This document shows, one piece after another, positions 58,817-64,000 of a DNA stretch of 64,000 nt. The stretch spans positions 60,015 through 124,014 of the forward strand of contig NZ_JYMR01000054.1 in assembly GCF_000938255.1 (NCBI RefSeq), given 5' to 3'. This DNA comes from Bradyrhizobium sp. LTSP849. Lineage in GTDB: Bacteria; Pseudomonadota; Alphaproteobacteria; Rhizobiales; Xanthobacteraceae. The position numbers were made by a program, and so were the translations under genes. Position 1 is the stretch's first letter. Every line of letters begins with the position of its first letter. The notes below the pieces were generated by a model. The model was not told the origin of the DNA, did no database searches, and worked only from the letters and a program-made list of their open reading frames with translations.

Positions 58817-60280
58817 CTACCTTCGCACGACTTCGCCCATCTCGGCGGAACTCTTGGCTTCCTGGGCAAGCTCGGCCGAGAGTGCGGCGGTCTGCGCCGG
58901 CGTGCCCCAGCTCGGCTCCTCCCTGCCGTCGCCCCAATTGCGCGGCCGATAGAAGGTGTGCACGCCGAACTTGTACATCTTCTTCATCTCGGCGACCCAG
59001 GACGGGCGCACCCAATAGGCATGGTAGTGCGTGGACTTGCCGACCTCGGGCAACCAGATCTGGCCGTCGAGCATCGCCTTCGAAATTTTCTTGGCGCGCT
59101 CCCACATCTCGGGCTCGCGGATCACGTCGGGATTGTTGTCGCAGGCGAAGGTGAACTGGCAGGCGAAGTGGCGGTACTTGTTCTGATAGACCACGCCGCA
59201 CACGGTGTCGGGATATTTGCCGGAGAACACGCGGTTCATCACCACTTGCGCCACCGCGATCTGGCCGCGCACGGCCTCGCCGCGGGATTCGAAATAGACG
59301 GCCTCCGCGAGACACTTCTCCGATTGCGCGCGTGACTTGTCGTCGAGCGCCAGCCGCTCCGCCGGCGATTTGGCGCGCTGGTTGTCGGCATTGACCTCGC
59401 CCTTCGGTGCGACGCTCTCACCGCTCTCGCCGTCCTTCACAACGTCGTCAGACGGCGGCGACAGCGAGGCCAGCTTCATATCGGGATCGGGCATCACGAT
59501 CAGCGGCTCGGCGCCGGGCTGCCAGCTCTCGATGTTCTCGATATTGCCGCCAAGCGAGGAACTGCCGAAGAACAGGTTCGAGGTCTTCACGCTGAAGGGA
59601 TCGCGCGGCGGCGCGGCGATCGCGGCCTGCTTCAGCGCGGCAAGCGGCTGGGCCGCAAAGGATAGCGCATTGTCACCAGCCTTCGGCGGGTTGGCATATT
59701 GCGGCAGCGGCGGCGCGCGGAGCGCTTCCTGAAGCTCGGGATCGAGCGCAGCTGCGGACTCCGGCGACATTGCCTGCGGCAACGCGACGGGCAACTCAAC
59801 AATCTTGGCGCCGAACACCGAGCTGTTGGAGGTTGCGGGATCTTGCTGCGCCGGCGGCGCGGCCATCTCTGGCGCCGGCGCAGGCGACACGGTGGCGAGG
59901 CGATCACCCTTCAGCGCGCGATCGACCTTGGGGAAATCGGCGGCCTGATAACGCGGCGGCGCCTGGAGCGCCGGGTTGTGTGTGATGGAGCCGGTGACGT
60001 CACGACCATCGAGGCTAGCGAGACGAACCATCGCACTCTGCGGAACGGAAGTGCCGATCGGCCGGGAAAAGCTGTAAGTGGCGAGCTGAATGGACGAGGC
60101 CGCAGAAAACACCTGCTTCTGCCAGCGCTCCGCAACGCCGGGCTGACGCGCCAGCAGCGATGCAATATCCTGATAGCCGGTCTCTCTCGGCATCAATGCG
60201 AAGATGCAGAGACCGATTCCGAAGGACGCGAACCGCGCGCCCTTCGGATGGTTACGCAACACAAACATCGATACGCTCAC
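58817..60280 (-). CDS. Cell wall hydrolase, SleB type
   Basis: 487 aa. A hydrophobic segment near residues 17-31 (FASFGIGLCIFALM) anchors or exports it. The long middle (about 70-330) is Pro/Ala-rich and poorly ordered, typical of a spacer. The C-terminal domain (about 335-460) is the SleB/Hydrolase_2 unit: CLAEAVYFESRGEAVRGQ, AQVVMNRVFSGKYPDTVCGV, SKAMLDGQIWLPEVGKSTHYHAYWV in part. Its Glu in YFESRGE is the likely catalytic acid. It cleaves peptidoglycan in the periplasm during growth or division. Confidence 0.85.
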   Translation of the reverse strand: MSVSMFVLRNHPKGARFASFGIGLCIFALMPRETGYQDIASLLARQPGVAERWQKQVFSAASSIQLATYSFSRPIGTSVPQSAMVRLASLDGRDVTGSITHNPALQAPPRYQAADFPKVDRALKGDRLATVSPAPAPEMAAPPAQQDPATSNSSVFGAKIVELPVALPQAMSPESAAALDPELQEALRAPPLPQYANPPKAGDNALSFAAQPLAALKQAAIAAPPRDPFSVKTSNLFFGSSSLGGNIENIESWQPGAEPLIVMPDPDMKLASLSPPSDDVVKDGESGESVAPKGEVNADNQRAKSPAERLALDDKSRAQSEKCLAEAVYFESRGEAVRGQIAVAQVVMNRVFSGKYPDTVCGVVYQNKYRHFACQFTFACDNNPDVIREPEMWERAKKISKAMLDGQIWLPEVGKSTHYHAYWVRPSWVAEMKKMYKFGVHTFYRPRNWGDGREEPSWGTPAQTAALSAELAQEAKSSAEMGEVVRR

Positions 60281-60568
60281 ACTAGGCTTACGCTAGAAAA
60301 ATCGAGCAGCAGTACATCCGTGCAATTCGATCTTTCTCGTGAGTATCTAATTTAGGTTGCCGGGGCGTTAATCGGCGTTGCGCGCGGAGCACACTCAAGC
60401 GGTCTCAGGTGTTTTCACGGGTGATTGCGTGCGTTGGTAAATGCCGCCTCACGTGACGCGGTAAACATCCGGTCAACGCGAATGGTGAAGGAACCCTTGC
60501 GCGCACGTATCATTACGGGACGCGTGATGAGTTCCCGTTGTTGCAAGAAGCCTCTCCACACCACCGCT

Positions 60569-60667
60569 GTCATGCCCGCGAAGGCGGGCATCCAGTACGC
60601 CGCGGCCTCTCCGCTCAATCACTACCGCCTCGGCGTACTGGATCGCCCGGTCAAGCCGGGCGATGAC
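60569..60667. repeat. Palindromic repeat family E
   Basis: Left arm GTCATGCCCGCGAAGGCGGG with CATCCAGTACGCCG and right arm CGGCGTACTGGAT with CGCCCGGTCAAGCCGGGCGATGAC form a near-perfect hairpin of about 99 bases. The two ends differ in compensating positions, so stem pairing is preserved. Only one copy is in this window. The type is common in alphaproteobacterial genomes. Confidence 0.85.
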
Positions 60668-60721
60668 AGCGAATGTGCGGTGATCGCAATGACCATGTGG
60701 AGACAGCATCGCTTCAAACAA

Positions 60722-60749
60722 AAAGAGGCGGGGCAAGCCCCGCCTCTTT
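60722..60749 (-). terminator. Intrinsic terminator of ppdK
   Basis: On the minus strand the 13-base stem AAAGAGGCGGGGC / GCCCCGCCTCTTT with a two-base TT loop is followed by CTTTTTGTTTG. It stands 27 bases after the ppdK stop. Confidence 0.85.
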
Positions 60750-60775
60750 CGCATCTCAATATTTCTAACCTGCCG

Positions 60776-63691
<2,916 letters not shown>

Positions 63692-63786
63692 AGCTTGCAC
63701 ACAACCTGCGAGAGGGACGGGAGTTGCGGGCCTTACACCACTTTGGGCAGGCCCGCGCAAGTCGAAGAGTTCCGGAAAATGAAGGC

Positions 63787-63942
63787 CTAGAGATGGAGCC
63801 ACCTCAACAACCCGAGCCCGATCGCACCATTTATGATGAGAAAGATCGCGACGATCAGGTTGAGGAGGCGCGGCATGATCAGGATGAGCACACCCGCAAT
63901 CAGCGACAGGATCGGCGAAATGTGGGCGACGGTGAGATGCAT
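63787..63942 (-). CDS. DUF3096 small membrane protein
   Basis: 51 aa: MHLTVAHISPILSLIAGVLI, then LIMPRLLNLIVAIFLIINGA and GLGLLRWLHL. It is almost wholly hydrophobic, with two membrane segments separated by a PRLLN turn. This is the complete DUF3096 pattern, typical of alphaproteobacteria and of unknown function. GAAGACTC upstream of the ATG at 63942 is a weak ribosome binding site. It lies 95 bases upstream of ppdK on the same strand. Confidence 0.85.
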   Translation of the reverse strand: MHLTVAHISPILSLIAGVLILIMPRLLNLIVAIFLIINGAIGLGLLRWLHL

Positions 63943-64000
63943 GAAGAGTCTTCCTGTGACGTGAGGCGAATCGCGGGCGGATCATAGCGGACCCGGTTCC

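Larger units (their letters stand above)
60281..60775. other. Intergenic region with repeat E and the ppdK terminator
   Basis: Nearly 500 bases without a gene. They include the divergent leader of the SleB gene, palindromic repeat E (60569-60667) and the terminator of ppdK (60722-60749). An open frame at 60425-62206 on the plus strand is antisense to ppdK and not real. Confidence 0.6.

Overview
The window looks like chromosome of a Bradyrhizobium-type alphaproteobacterium. The core genes are GC-rich with alphaproteobacterial gene neighbourhoods: a COG4111/NadQ-type regulator, nadABC, three tandem chemoreceptors, DUF2339, DUF3096, TIGR02301 and ppdK. Five families of intergenic palindromic repeats of the kind common in Bradyrhizobium genomes are scattered through the core. 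The genus is inferred from content and style, not from a search.

Positions 1 to about 27117 are a genomic island. Its right end is a tyrosine recombinase (25903-27183) whose last codons run antisense through a tRNA-Pro(CGG) gene (27118-27194). The left end lies outside the window. The island holds a decayed ArdC-like anti-restriction gene, a dense defence block and mobile-element or cargo genes. The defence block starts with a six-gene operon on the minus strand (7414 down to 1039): JAB peptidase, E2-like protein, E1-like protein, CD-NTase, Cap4-type nuclease-SAVED effector and a TIR-domain protein. This is a type II-like CBASS with unfused E1 and E2 and a possible second effector. Divergent from it is a plus-strand SIR2-like / PD-(D/E)xK / truncated nuclease operon (7643-10075). 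Next come a DUF4365 nuclease paired with a membrane protein (12037-10433), a 403-aa PD-(D/E)xK protein, two proteins with HEPN-like RNxFAH motifs and two H-NS-family genes that each carry a frameshift.

From 16.8 to 25.7 kb the island carries unknown cargo genes, a compact tyrosine recombinase with a conserved partner, a DUF3768 protein, a controller-protein-like XRE regulator with operator-like repeats, a secreted alpha/beta hydrolase and a HUH-Rep-like protein. An excisionase-like gene overlaps the integrase at the right end.

From 27.2 to 64 kb the sequence is core genome. It encodes tRNA modification (Sua5), an FAD-linked D-hydroxyacid dehydrogenase, Nudix enzymes, a GrdB-like/CaiB pair, SRAP, a sulfurtransferase, a dihydroorotase-like amidohydrolase, YgfZ, Tag, an HD hydrolase, a protein phosphatase-like protein, NadQ, a DUF2339 membrane protein, three chemoreceptors, an AcuI-like reductase, an MFS transporter, nadABC preceded by two palindromes that fit a NadQ operator, a SleB-type hydrolase, pyruvate phosphate dikinase and a DUF3096 protein. 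Five repeat copies lie exactly at stop codons of the adjoining genes.
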